Shown here: positions 9,285 through 17,272 of the stretch, piece after piece
How positions within the stretch are numbered: position 1 is the first letter of the stretch
Layout: every line of letters begins with the position of its first letter
Assembly: GCF_004362745.1 (NCBI RefSeq)
Contig: NZ_SNXY01000007.1
Location: 558,001-622,000 of the forward strand
DNA: 64,000 nucleotides
Origin: Oharaeibacter diazotrophicus
GTDB taxonomy: Bacteria > Pseudomonadota > Alphaproteobacteria > Rhizobiales > Pleomorphomonadaceae
Direction of reading: 5' to 3'
Position numbers and translations under genes: made by a program
The notes under the pieces: model-generated
The model's database searches: none
The model's input: the letters and a program-made list of their open reading frames with translations, nothing else
Told to the model about the DNA's origin: nothing

Positions 9285-12203
9285 ATGGGACTGCTGGCGT
9301 CCTATGCCACCCGCCTCAACGCGTCGTCGGCGAGCGGCACCGTGCCGCCACTCGCCGCCTATCCCGAACTCGGCGGGGGGCTGACGACGAGCGGCACCTC
9401 GGCTGCCCTGACGCTGGCGAGCGGACAGGCCTTCAGCGCCTATGCCGACGGTCTCGCCTTCGCGGTCAGGATGCACGCCGACGCCGTCGCCAATGCCACG
9501 CTCGCGGTGAACGGGAAGCCGGCGAAACCGATCGTGGTGCGCACGCCGAGCGGCGAGCGGCGGGTGCGGTCGGGCGAGATGATCACCGGGCTGCGCTACA
9601 TCCTGCACTACGACGCGCTCGCCCAGGGCGGCGCCGGCGCCTGGACGCTCTACGGGACGCACGCCGCCGAGGCGACGGCGCTCGCCGATGCCGGCGGCGT
9701 CGAGGTGACCGCCACCACCGTCGCGGTACTGCGGACGATCGCGCCGCGCGCCGGCATGCGTGTGCGCACCGCCGGTTACTACGCCGCCGGCGACCGCGGC
9801 GACGGGCTCTACGTCGCCGAGATCGGCGCGCCTGGCACCTATGTCGACAATGCGGGATGGATCATCGTCCCGACCGGCGGGGACGGGTCGGCGGCGTGGA
9901 TCCTGACCGGGCGCTGGCGGCAGGAGCAGTTCGGCGCCGTGGGCGACGCCACGCTCCCGCTCGGTGGCAAGATGGTCACCGCGACGTCGACCGGCACGGC
10001 GGTCGTCACCGTCGCGAGCACCGACGGCCTCGCCGAAGGGATGGAGGTGTGCTCGGTGCGATGGCATTCGCAGCCCTCGACCGCCATCGCGACGCCGACC
10101 ACCATCGCCGAGATCCTGTCGGCGACGTCCGTGCGGATGAGCCGGACGATCCCGGCCGGCGTCCATCGCCTCAACTGCTGGCGCAAGATCAACCCGGCCA
10201 CCGTCGGCGGCACGGACAATTCGGCGAGCATCGACGTCATGGTGGCGGGCATGATCGCAACCGGCCGGTCCGATGCGGACCTGCCGCAGCGGCCCGGCAT
10301 CTATCACTACCCGACGGGCATTCAGATCGGCGACGGGCTCGGCTTCCGGGAGATCCGTCTGCACGGCCCGCACAAGGCGCAATTCGCCGCCGCCATCGGC
10401 GGTGCGGCCTACGTCTTCACCGCGACCGATCGGCCCGGCGTGTCGATCACCGGCGGACGGCGGTCGGGGATCGTGGCGGCGGCGCTCTACGGGCCGATCT
10501 ACAATTACATCCAGGCTCTCCTCGACGTGAACGAACTGGCGCCGGACACGCTGGATTGGCTGCCGCCGACTTTGCCCTGGGGTGGCACGGTGCCGGGCGG
10601 CCTCAACCGCCGCTCGCCGCTCGCCGGTATCGCGGTGGATCCCTACGCCGGCATCGCGCCCGTCGCGCCGTATGGACGCGTGCTGCCGGCGGGCGTCCCG
10701 ACGGCCTACGGCATGCCGCTGACCAGCGAGCCGGTGATGGATCGCTGTCAGATCATGGGTTTCGCGATCGGGACCATCACCGGGCCGAACTCTCCCAACC
10801 AGGGGGACTTCGAGCGGGCCACCGAGTGCTTCATCGGTGCATGCGTGATCGCGTCCGGGGTCTACAACACGCAGGCGCGCAACCAGACCCGCGGCCACAA
10901 TCTTCTCAACGGCGTGAAGACCGCGGTCTCCGGAAGCCTCTACGGCGACGGCTCCGGCAAGTGCAACGGGGTGTTCGACAATCTGTCCGGGTCGCTGGTC
11001 TACGAGTTGTTCGATTTCGACGTGTCCGCCTTCTCCGGCGTCGTCGAGTTCCACCGGATCTACATCGAGATCATGGGCCGGCTCGGCCGGTTCGTCGGGT
11101 CGGCCGGATACAATTATCCCCTCGCGCTGGTCGGTTGCGAGTTCCTGACCGGGACGGACCTGACCGGAGAAGTGCCGGCGGCGATGATCGAGACCGGCGA
11201 GCGCCAGTCGGTGGTCCTCGACCGTTGCGCGATCGTCGGACCGCCGCGGATCATCGCGATAACCCAGGGAGGCAATCCGGACCTCACCGTGCGCGACTGC
11301 ATCCTGCGCGGCGCAGAGTTCGGGCCGCCGGCGGCCGAGACGTTGCCCATGCTGCGCTACTGCGGCGGGTGGTTGACCGGATCGAGCCGCTTCAACACGA
11401 ACGGTGTCGACCGGTCGCGCTGGGAGGGGCAGACGACGGTACCGTTCGCCGAGTACGCGGACGGGGCTCTCTCGACGAGGCGGATGGGCGACGAGCTCTA
11501 CTTCTTCACCTCCGCCGGACGTCGCGCGCGGATGCCGAAGGATCAGGCGGTCAAGCGCTTCCGGGCGCGCTCCGGCCGCCTGTGGACGCTGCGGCAGGTG
11601 ACCGACGCCCTGTTGGCGATGGACTCCACCTACACCCTCGAGGACCTGACCTGGACCGGGATCGACACGGCGCGCTTCACCCTGAAGTCGGCGGTGTGGG
11701 GTTGGGGTTCCGGCTACAGGCTGGCGGTCGGCTGGGGGCTCTACCACACGGCGACCGCCACCATCTTCGTCGTGACGTCCGTCGGTGCTCCCGACGGCAG
11801 CGGGAACAGGCTCGTCACGATCAAGCAGGAGAACAACCTGCGCCTCGACGTGACGACCGGGGCGACGCAGATCAACTATCTCTCGGATCTCGCGCTGTCG
11901 GGATACCTGATCATCGTGCAGCCCGACTTGGTGCTGACCGAGGAGGTCTACGTCGCCACGGCGACAGCCGGATCGGCGACGCTCACAAACGCGGGCCGCG
12001 GTGACGGCTTCGCGGGCCAGATGACCGATTCGATCTTCGTCGGCGACGCCTTGCGCGGGTCGATCTACGGCGAGGACTGGTTCATTTCCGACCAGCCGAC
12101 GACGATCGCCGGCCGCACCGCCGGGTCACCCGGCACGATCGTGCTCTCGCGGGCGGCCGACCGCAGCGGGACCTATCCGATCACCTGCGTCCCCATCCAC
12201 TGA
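9285..12203 (+). CDS. Phage tailspike / tail fibre with pectin-lyase-like region
   Basis: A 972-residue protein. Residues about 165-215 contain the head-binding to spike transition common in tailspikes (GDRGDGLYVAEIG, then WIIVPTGGDGSAAW, then EQFGAVGD). About 300 residues further on there are Asn- and Gly-rich turns and short repeated strands compatible with a right-handed beta-helix (PGIYHYPTGIQIGDGLG, VVLDRCAIVG, LTVRDCILRG). The C-terminal 200 residues form another beta-rich domain. Such proteins bind and often cleave surface polysaccharide. It is the last structural gene before the lysis cassette. The substrate and any catalytic residues cannot be read from sequence. Confidence 0.65.
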   Translation: MGLLASYATRLNASSASGTVPPLAAYPELGGGLTTSGTSAALTLASGQAFSAYADGLAFAVRMHADAVANATLAVNGKPAKPIVVRTPSGERRVRSGEMITGLRYILHYDALAQGGAGAWTLYGTHAAEATALADAGGVEVTATTVAVLRTIAPRAGMRVRTAGYYAAGDRGDGLYVAEIGAPGTYVDNAGWIIVPTGGDGSAAWILTGRWRQEQFGAVGDATLPLGGKMVTATSTGTAVVTVASTDGLAEGMEVCSVRWHSQPSTAIATPTTIAEILSATSVRMSRTIPAGVHRLNCWRKINPATVGGTDNSASIDVMVAGMIATGRSDADLPQRPGIYHYPTGIQIGDGLGFREIRLHGPHKAQFAAAIGGAAYVFTATDRPGVSITGGRRSGIVAAALYGPIYNYIQALLDVNELAPDTLDWLPPTLPWGGTVPGGLNRRSPLAGIAVDPYAGIAPVAPYGRVLPAGVPTAYGMPLTSEPVMDRCQIMGFAIGTITGPNSPNQGDFERATECFIGACVIASGVYNTQARNQTRGHNLLNGVKTAVSGSLYGDGSGKCNGVFDNLSGSLVYELFDFDVSAFSGVVEFHRIYIEIMGRLGRFVGSAGYNYPLALVGCEFLTGTDLTGEVPAAMIETGERQSVVLDRCAIVGPPRIIAITQGGNPDLTVRDCILRGAEFGPPAAETLPMLRYCGGWLTGSSRFNTNGVDRSRWEGQTTVPFAEYADGALSTRRMGDELYFFTSAGRRARMPKDQAVKRFRARSGRLWTLRQVTDALLAMDSTYTLEDLTWTGIDTARFTLKSAVWGWGSGYRLAVGWGLYHTATATIFVVTSVGAPDGSGNRLVTIKQENNLRLDVTTGATQINYLSDLALSGYLIIVQPDLVLTEEVYVATATAGSATLTNAGRGDGFAGQMTDSIFVGDALRGSIYGEDWFISDQPTTIAGRTAGSPGTIVLSRAADRSGTYPITCVPIH

Positions 12204-12214
12204 AGCGAGGGATC

Positions 12215-13081
12215 ATGACGATCGACGAGATGATCGCCGCGGGTTTCCGCGGGCGAGCGGAGCCGCTCGGGCGCGACGATGTGGCGGTGATGGCGCGCGC
12301 GGCCGGTCTGGACCCGGCCGTGCTCGCCGCCGTTCTCCAGGTCGAGGCGGCGGGGACCGGATTCGATCGGTCCGGGCGGCCGACGATGCTCAGGGAACCG
12401 CACGTGTTCTTCCGCTGCCTCGACGTGGCAAAGCGCCGGCAAGCGCAGGATGCCGGCCTCGCGTGGCCGGTGTGGCGGCCGGGGCATTACCCGGCGAGCG
12501 CCGACCAGCGCTATGCCGACCTCGTCGCGGCCTGCGCAATCGACCCGGTGGCGGCACTGATGTCGTGCAGCTGGGGGATCGGCCAGACCCTCGGGGAGAA
12601 TTGGCGCCTCTGCGGCCACGCGTCGGTGGTCGAGATGGTGGAATGCGCCATGCGGAGCGAGGCCGAGCAGGTCGGGACGATGCTCGCCTTCATCCGTGCC
12701 CGGCGGCTCGACGTGCCGCTGCAGGCCCATGACTGGGCGCGCTTCGCCCGCGGCTACAACGGACCTGCGTATCGGCGGCACGACTACGACGGGCGTCTCG
12801 CCAGGGCCCATGCCGCGGCTCTCGAGCAGCGCCCTCCGCAGCCGGAGGCGGCGCTCGGTGATGGCGTGCTGCGGCTCGGCGACAAGGGCGAGCTGGTGCG
12901 GGCAATGCAGATGCGACTTGGCGATCGGGGCTACGCCGCCGGCGCCGCGGACGGGTGGTTCGGCCGCATCACCGAGCAGGCGGTGCGGGCTTTCCAGGGC
13001 GAGCAGCGGCTCGTCGTGGACGGCAAGGTCGGACACAAGACCGCCGCCGCCCTCGGGCTCAACTTCTGGCCGGCGGGCTGA
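12215..13081 (+). CDS. Endolysin: N-acetylmuramidase with C-terminal peptidoglycan-binding domain
   Basis: A 288-residue protein. The N-terminal domain (residues about 15-190) matches the N-acetylmuramidase family formerly called DUF3380. VEAAGTGF contains the likely catalytic Glu44, followed by REPHVFFR and the MSCSWGIGQ block. Residues about 215-285 form a PG_binding_1 domain (GVLRLGDKGELVRAMQ ... DGWFGRITEQAVRAFQ). It should cleave glycan strands at the end of the lytic cycle. There is no signal peptide, so export depends on the holin. A second copy of its binding domain survives at 16186-16397. Confidence 0.85.
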   Translation: MTIDEMIAAGFRGRAEPLGRDDVAVMARAAGLDPAVLAAVLQVEAAGTGFDRSGRPTMLREPHVFFRCLDVAKRRQAQDAGLAWPVWRPGHYPASADQRYADLVAACAIDPVAALMSCSWGIGQTLGENWRLCGHASVVEMVECAMRSEAEQVGTMLAFIRARRLDVPLQAHDWARFARGYNGPAYRRHDYDGRLARAHAAALEQRPPQPEAALGDGVLRLGDKGELVRAMQMRLGDRGYAAGAADGWFGRITEQAVRAFQGEQRLVVDGKVGHKTAAALGLNFWPAG

Positions 13082-13121
13082 CGTCCCGCCTCATCCCCTC
13101 GACACACAAGGAGACGACGAC

Positions 13122-13661
13122 ATGCCTCGCATGATCCCTCGCGCACGCCCGCTTGCCCCACTGAGACCCGCCGCCGGGTCCGGCCGATGGGTGATCGCCG
13201 CGCTCGCCCTCGGCCTCGGCATCTATGCCGCCTGCGCCATCATCGGGTTTCTGATCGTGACGGCGATGGCGGCCGATGCGCCGCCGGCCCCATCTTCGAC
13301 AGTGGTCGACCTCACGCCGATCACCTCGCTTGCGATCCAGGTGATCGTGGCGCTGCTCGGCATTCTCGCCGCCGCCGCCGCCGACCGCCTGCGCCGGTGG
13401 CTCAAGATCGAGGAGGCCTCGCGTGCCAACGCGCTCCTGCACACGGCGCTCGATCGCATCGTCGCCGGCGCGCTCGCGACCGCGCAGGCGGAGGTCGGGA
13501 AGGCGGATCTCTCCCTCGACGTCCGCTCGCGCGCCGCCGCCCGCGCCATCAACGCTTCGCAGGAGCGCCTGCCGGATCTCCTGCGGCAGACGGGGGCGAC
13601 CCCGGGCAAACTCGCCGGGATCATCGCGGACAAGCTCAACGTCCAGGCGGCGCGGGGCTGA
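13122..13661 (+). CDS. Holin-like phage membrane protein
   Basis: A 179-residue protein with a basic N-terminus and two membrane segments at about 22-46 (VIAALALGLGIYAACAIIGF) and 63-86 (SLAIQVIVALLGILAAAAAD). A cytoplasmic helical tail with several Arg/Lys residues follows. The start is supported by AAGGAGA upstream. It lies directly behind the muramidase, as a holin would, and its general design matches small lysis-module membrane proteins. I cannot name the holin family; a structural or accessory membrane role is possible. Confidence 0.5.
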   Translation: MPRMIPRARPLAPLRPAAGSGRWVIAALALGLGIYAACAIIGFLIVTAMAADAPPAPSSTVVDLTPITSLAIQVIVALLGILAAAAADRLRRWLKIEEASRANALLHTALDRIVAGALATAQAEVGKADLSLDVRSRAAARAINASQERLPDLLRQTGATPGKLAGIIADKLNVQAARG

Positions 13662-13705
13662 CGGAGATCGAATCGACGGCGTGGCGGCGGGTGAGAGGGC
13701 GAGGC

Positions 13706-13972
13706 ATGGAGATCGACGACGAAAGGGTCCGCACCATCGCCCGCGAGGCGGCCAAGGAGGCGGTCCGCGAGACGCTCATCGCGCTCGGGATCGACGCGGC
13801 CGACCCGCGCGAGGTGCAGGCGGACATGCAGCACCTGCGCGACTGGCGGCTCAGCGTGGCGGCGGTCAAGCGACAGGGCATCGTGAGCGCGGTCGGGCTG
13901 CTCACGGTCGGCATGCTCGGGCTGGTGTGGATGGCGATCCGCGGCGGCGGTCTGCCGCCCGGCGGGCCGTGA
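13706..13972 (+). CDS. Small phage membrane protein of the lysis module
   Basis: An 88-residue protein from ATG 13706. It has an acidic/basic helical N-terminus (DDERVRTIAREAAKEAVRET), a central charged helix, and one membrane segment at about 57-77 (GIVSAVGLLTVGMLGLVWMA). The layout (helix plus one C-terminal membrane anchor) is shared with the 81-residue protein at 16840-17085, although the sequences differ. It is probably a second holin, an antiholin or a spanin-like partner. It is the last rightward gene of the intact phage late operon. Confidence 0.5.
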   Translation: MEIDDERVRTIAREAAKEAVRETLIALGIDAADPREVQADMQHLRDWRLSVAAVKRQGIVSAVGLLTVGMLGLVWMAIRGGGLPPGGP

Positions 13973-14147
13973 AATAGGGAAATGTTGCGCTGCTAAACCT
14001 GTTGGAGCATTCGTTCATCACTCGACCCCAGGGGGGGCGGGGCGCTTTCACTCACGAGGAACTCAAGAGTTTTTGAGGCGCGTATCTCAAAGGGGGCGGA
14101 ACCAAACGGTTGCTCAAAAATTTATTTTTTGTTAAAGGTTCCCAGCT

Positions 14148-14184
14148 AAAAAAAGAACCACCCTCCGTTGGCGCGAAGGGTGGT
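14148..14184 (-). terminator. Rho-independent terminator of the leftward regulator operon
   Basis: On the minus strand an 8-bp perfect stem (ACCACCCT / AGGGTGGT, 12-nt loop) at 14157-14184 is followed by a seven-T run (14148-14154 on the plus strand as A). It lies 38 bp beyond the stop of the gene ending at 14222, so it closes the leftward two-gene operon. Confidence 0.7.
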
Positions 14185-14221
14185 CAGGCTAGAGTATATC
14201 GGAATGACTAAGGCCTTGGCG

Positions 14222-14545
14222 TCAGAGATGCCAAGGCCCGCCGCCGTCAAAGTAGTCGAGGATGCGTGCCAAGTTCCCGCCTACGCGGATAGTCTCGAAT
14301 ACGCGTATCATGAGGTTTTTTGTCCGGACGGATTGAGCCTCCTCCCCAAAATGCGACCGCAAGAGGTCGACGGTGTCCTCGTGCGACAGTCCGCATGAGC
14401 GATACCGTTCGTAGAGTTCGTACGCGGTAGCGCGCGCTGCATTGCGTTTGTCCGCCGGAATCGGGCCGACGATGTTCTCCAGCTCCGAAAGCTGAAGGTT
14501 TGAGCCCAAAAGCAGGTTCGGGCGGATACCGTCCTCTTCTTTCAT
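14222..14545 (-). CDS. Hypothetical protein of AT-rich prophage segment
   Basis: A 107-residue protein. The frame reaches back to a GTG at 14638 overlapping the upstream gene, but ATG 14545 is preceded by GGAG nine bases upstream and is the better start. The sequence is largely helical and charged (ADKRNAARATAYELYERYRS, LSHEDTVDLLRSHFGEE). No membrane segment or recognised domain is seen. It is co-transcribed with the upstream winged-helix gene and terminated at 14148-14184. The lower GC content than the tail genes suggests a separately acquired accessory gene. Function unknown. Confidence 0.6.
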   Translation of the reverse strand: MKEEDGIRPNLLLGSNLQLSELENIVGPIPADKRNAARATAYELYERYRSCGLSHEDTVDLLRSHFGEEAQSVRTKNLMIRVFETIRVGGNLARILDYFDGGGPWHL

Positions 14546-14622
14546 GATGATCTTCTCCACGTAGTTCAACGTTGAATATTCCAAGCATAAGAGCCTCCAT
14601 TGTCGCCGTTCTCCTTCCTCAT

Positions 14623-15258
14623 TCAGGCGGAGGCGCACCCGCCATCGTCGCCCTGCTGCTCTTCGAGGGCCGCATGGGCGATGCTCTGCTGCCGCCGTGA
14701 GGCTGCGTGGTCGGCACAGGCTAGATAGGCGAGCGCAGTAGCGGCGGCTCGCCCGTGCTCAGTGAGTTGGTATTGACGGCTGGGACGCCCGCGATTGCTT
14801 TCGGCGAATTGTGCAAGCCCAACAATATATCCAGATCTCACTAGTCCCCCGATAGCATCGTAGATCCGACTAAAAGAAGCTGCCCGCTTGTCACGTAGAC
14901 TTATAACAAGAACGAGGTCAGCAACCGTAAATTTTTCATTTCCCTGATGTTCTAAAATTAGTGATGTGTAGAGAACCTCTGCTTGCGGAGCGTTCATTCG
15001 AAAATCTTTATCATCACCAGTTCCATTATTTTCATCGGTGATACGAGAAGACAAGTAATGAACCAATCTATATAGACTAGAATTTCCGCGCTTTGAAGAA
15101 CGAGATATTTGTTTTGTGATCTTATCAAAATCGTAAATAAGATTAGTAACCATAGTTACTAGTACTCCATGAAAGATTAGGGTTCCCAGCCTTTCAAGCG
15201 AGGTGCGGATTAAGACAACCAGGGCTAGGCGCCCTGTGTATGTAACTAGCTCAGACAT
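14623..15258 (-). CDS. Winged-helix (PadR/MarR-like) regulator-like protein
   Basis: A 211-residue protein. The N-terminal about 45 residues are hydrophobic (LALVVLIRTSLERLG, LIFHGVLVTMVTNLI) and may be membrane-associated. Residues about 90-190 look like a winged helix: AEVLYTSLILEHQGNEKFT, SFSRIYDAIGGLVRSGYI as helices, and GRPSRQYQLTEHGRAAA as the wing. That last block is typical of PadR-type regulators. It is the first gene of a leftward operon facing away from the phage late genes. It could control lysogeny or accessory functions, but the target is unknown. Base composition is clearly more AT-rich than its surroundings. Confidence 0.6.
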   Translation of the reverse strand: MSELVTYTGRLALVVLIRTSLERLGTLIFHGVLVTMVTNLIYDFDKITKQISRSSKRGNSSLYRLVHYLSSRITDENNGTGDDKDFRMNAPQAEVLYTSLILEHQGNEKFTVADLVLVISLRDKRAASFSRIYDAIGGLVRSGYIVGLAQFAESNRGRPSRQYQLTEHGRAAATALAYLACADHAASRRQQSIAHAALEEQQGDDGGCASA

Positions 15259-15388
15259 GCTTGTTGCTCCCGTTGTTCTGAGTGTCGCTGAGGCTAAGAG
15301 TTACGAGCCGTGGTTAACGGCGTGAACCATGATACGCGGTTTTGCGGCGACGACAAGCCTTTTTCCGGAAAAAACGGAAAAATTACCG

Positions 15389-15745
15389 CTATCGAAGCCA
15401 GCTGAACACTCGCAGGGCTCTAGCCGTTACGACTGTCCGCGGATCAGGCTTTGTTGACGATCGCCAAGGTGGCGTCCGACGCGGTGCGCCGGCACCGGGG
15501 TCGGGCAGATCATCGAACGAGCCGTTTTCTCCCCTATAGAGGCGCTGAATCAGGTTGGCGCGTCCGACACATCGCGTGCAGGGGCGATCACACGTGCGGC
15601 TCTCGGTGCAGACGAGGCGCGCGATCTGATCACGCTCCGGCTCGATCGCGAAGGCGCGCTGGGCGACGGCCACCAGCGCAGCGGTTTCAGGCGAAAGTCG
15701 CACAATCGGTCCGGCATGCGCTGTCGCCCTAGGGTCCAGACTCAA
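15389..15745 (-). CDS. Possible small Cys-rich protein, probably IS-truncated (doubtful)
   Basis: A 118-codon frame that begins at the very edge of the IS5 remnant (ATG 15745 lies at the junction), so any original 5' end has been lost. Residues about 45-62 hold four cysteines (CTESRTCDRPCTRC), which could bind a metal. The last about 30 residues look like random out-of-frame sequence. It may be the tail of an interrupted phage gene. No family recognised and coding status is uncertain. Confidence 0.25.
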   Translation of the reverse strand: MSLDPRATAHAGPIVRLSPETAALVAVAQRAFAIEPERDQIARLVCTESRTCDRPCTRCVGRANLIQRLYRGENGSFDDLPDPGAGAPRRTPPWRSSTKPDPRTVVTARALRVFSWLR

Positions 15746-16185
15746 TCACGTCCACCACGTGATTGCGGCGACGAGAGCGACGGCAGAAGCGAAGTTTCGA
15801 GCGAGTCGGTCGTAGCGTGTGGCGATTCTGCGGAAGTCCTTGATGCGGCAGAACATGGGTTCGATTGCGTTGCGGGCCTTGTAGGCCTCTGGGTCGAAAG
15901 GGTGCGGGTTGCGGCGCGTCGGATGGTTGGGAATGACGACGCGCGCGCCCCTGCTTGCCGCCAGCTCCCGGAGGAAGCGGGCGTCGTATCCCTGATCGCC
16001 CAAGAAGATCCGGGACGGGGGAGCAAGGCGCAGCAGATCAGGCGCGACGGTGATGTCGGCCACGTTGCCGGGGCTCAGCACGAAGGCGAGCGGCCGGCCG
16101 GTTCCGTCGGTCAAGGCGTGGATTATCCTCGTGGGGCCGCCTCGCGAACGGCCGATGGCCTGCGCCGCGGCCCCCCTTTCCGCCG
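15730..16185 (-). mobile_element. IS5-family (IS427-like) insertion sequence remnant with 3' part of transposase
   Basis: The transposase frame ends at 15746 and retains about 140 C-terminal residues of an IS5/IS427-group DDE transposase. AIGRSRGG is followed by IHALTD, LSPGNVAD, the catalytic Asp in LGDQGYDA, and RNAIEPMFCRIKDFRRIATR with the catalytic Glu. The N-terminal half with the first Asp is missing; near 16170-16190 the sequence switches to endolysin DNA on the other strand. The outer end is probably GGGTCCAGACTCA next to a TA at about 15728. The element is therefore dead and marks a deletion inside a former lysis module. Confidence 0.75.
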
Positions 16186-16397
16186 GCCGAGGCGTGCTGC
16201 GCCGCGGGGAAAAGGGCGAGGCGGTGTGGGTGCTGCGGATGCGCCTCGCTGGTCGGGGCTGTGCCGCGGGCGCGCCCGACGGCTGGTACGGCAACGCTAC
16301 CGAACAGGCCGTGCGGGCTGCGCAGCGCGAGCTCGGCTTGGCGGTCGACGGCGTCGTGGGGCCGCGGACAGCCAAGGCGCCGGACTTCGACTGGTGA
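16186..16397 (+). pseudogene. Endolysin remnant: peptidoglycan-binding domain only
   Basis: The frame from about 16186 to the stop at 16397 encodes a PG_binding_1 domain (GVLRRGEKGEAVWVLRMRL ... DGWYGNATEQAVRAAQRE). It is closely similar to the C-terminus of the muramidase at 12215-13081. The whole catalytic domain is absent, replaced by the IS5 remnant on the opposite strand. It is therefore the 3' end of a second endolysin, followed as expected by small membrane-protein genes. Confidence 0.75.
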
Positions 16398-16421
16398 AAC
16401 CCTGAACAAGGAGAGACGAGC

Positions 16422-16843
16422 ATGTCGGACGATCCCCGTATCGCCGCCGGGGTGGCGCGCGCCCTCGGCGCGGTGGCGGCGTCGCCGTCGACCGCGATGC
16501 AGCCGGCCGACGTGGACCCGGCCACCACGGCGGTCACCACGGCGCTCGCGCCGACGCTCGACTACCTCGCCAACCGCGAGCCGTGGTAGCGCTCGCCGGT
16601 GACGCTGGGCTCGCTCGTCGCGGTCGCCGCCGGACTGGCCGGCATCCTGGAAACACGGTGACCGCCGAGGACCAGCGCCAGATCGTCGACAGTGTAGTGG
16701 TGCTGACGGATCTCGCGACGGCCGCGGCCGCCGTGCTCGGCGGCCTCTTCGCGCTCTGGGGGCGCTGGCTGCGCGCAAGCCGCTCGGGCGATGACGATCG
16801 TCCACCATCACCGAGATTGTCGAGACCCGAGGTGCTGCCGTGA
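16422..16843 (+). pseudogene. Holin-like membrane protein, inactivated by stop codon and frameshift
   Basis: ATG 16422 with AAGGAGA upstream starts a frame that ends after 55 codons at an internal TAG (16587-16589). The same frame then continues with RSPVTLGSLVAVAAGLAGIL, a membrane segment. A one-base loss of G near 16658 shifts the remainder into another frame: GNTVTAEDQRQIVD, then VVVLTDLATAAAAVLGGLFALWGRW, a second membrane segment, ending at 16843. Restoring both lesions gives a protein of about 140 residues with two membrane segments, like small phage holins. It overlaps the next start by GTGA, showing that the original arrangement is preserved. Confidence 0.7.
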
Positions 16844-17085
16844 CGGATGACGCACTCCGCGAGCGGATCGCGGCCCTGGAAACCGAGGTCCGCTACATGG
16901 GGGAGGCTGGCGGCCGGCAAGCGGAGGAGCTGCGGGAGCTCAGGGAGGCAGTCGGGGAACTGCGGGATCTGCTGACGCAGGCCCGCGGCGCACGGTGGGC
17001 GATCGTCGCGGTGATCGGCATCGGCGGGGCGCTCGCGAGCTACCTGCCGACGGTGTTCAAGTGGGTGGCGATGGCGCATCGCTAG
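16840..17085 (+). CDS. Small coiled-coil/membrane protein of the decayed lysis module
   Basis: An 81-residue protein from GTG 16840, overlapping the stop of the broken holin gene. The N-terminal 50 residues form an amphipathic coiled coil (ALRERIAALETEVRYMG, EELRELREAVGELRDLL), followed by one membrane segment (WAIVAVIGIGGALASYLP). The architecture resembles the 88-residue protein at 13706-13972. The frame is intact although its upstream partners are broken. It may still be translated, but its original lysis function is probably lost. Confidence 0.55.
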   Translation: MTDDALRERIAALETEVRYMGEAGGRQAEELRELREAVGELRDLLTQARGARWAIVAVIGIGGALASYLPTVFKWVAMAHR

Positions 17086-17272
17086 ATGCCAGAATTCAAC
17101 GACCTCAAAAAATGGCGACCTAGAGAGGAGCTAAACCGAGCGAGAGTTTGCATGGCCACCGTGCTAGATTGCTCGGGAGCGCACCTTATGGACTCGTGCC
17201 TATCTGGTCTGTAAACGAAAGCGGCGGGCCCAACGGCCACGACGTAAGGCCAATTTGAGGACACTTCTCACT

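Noticed and set aside
8937-11747. Long leftward frame opposite the tailspike gene
   Set aside because: Shadow frame with biased composition; gene order and family features support the rightward gene.
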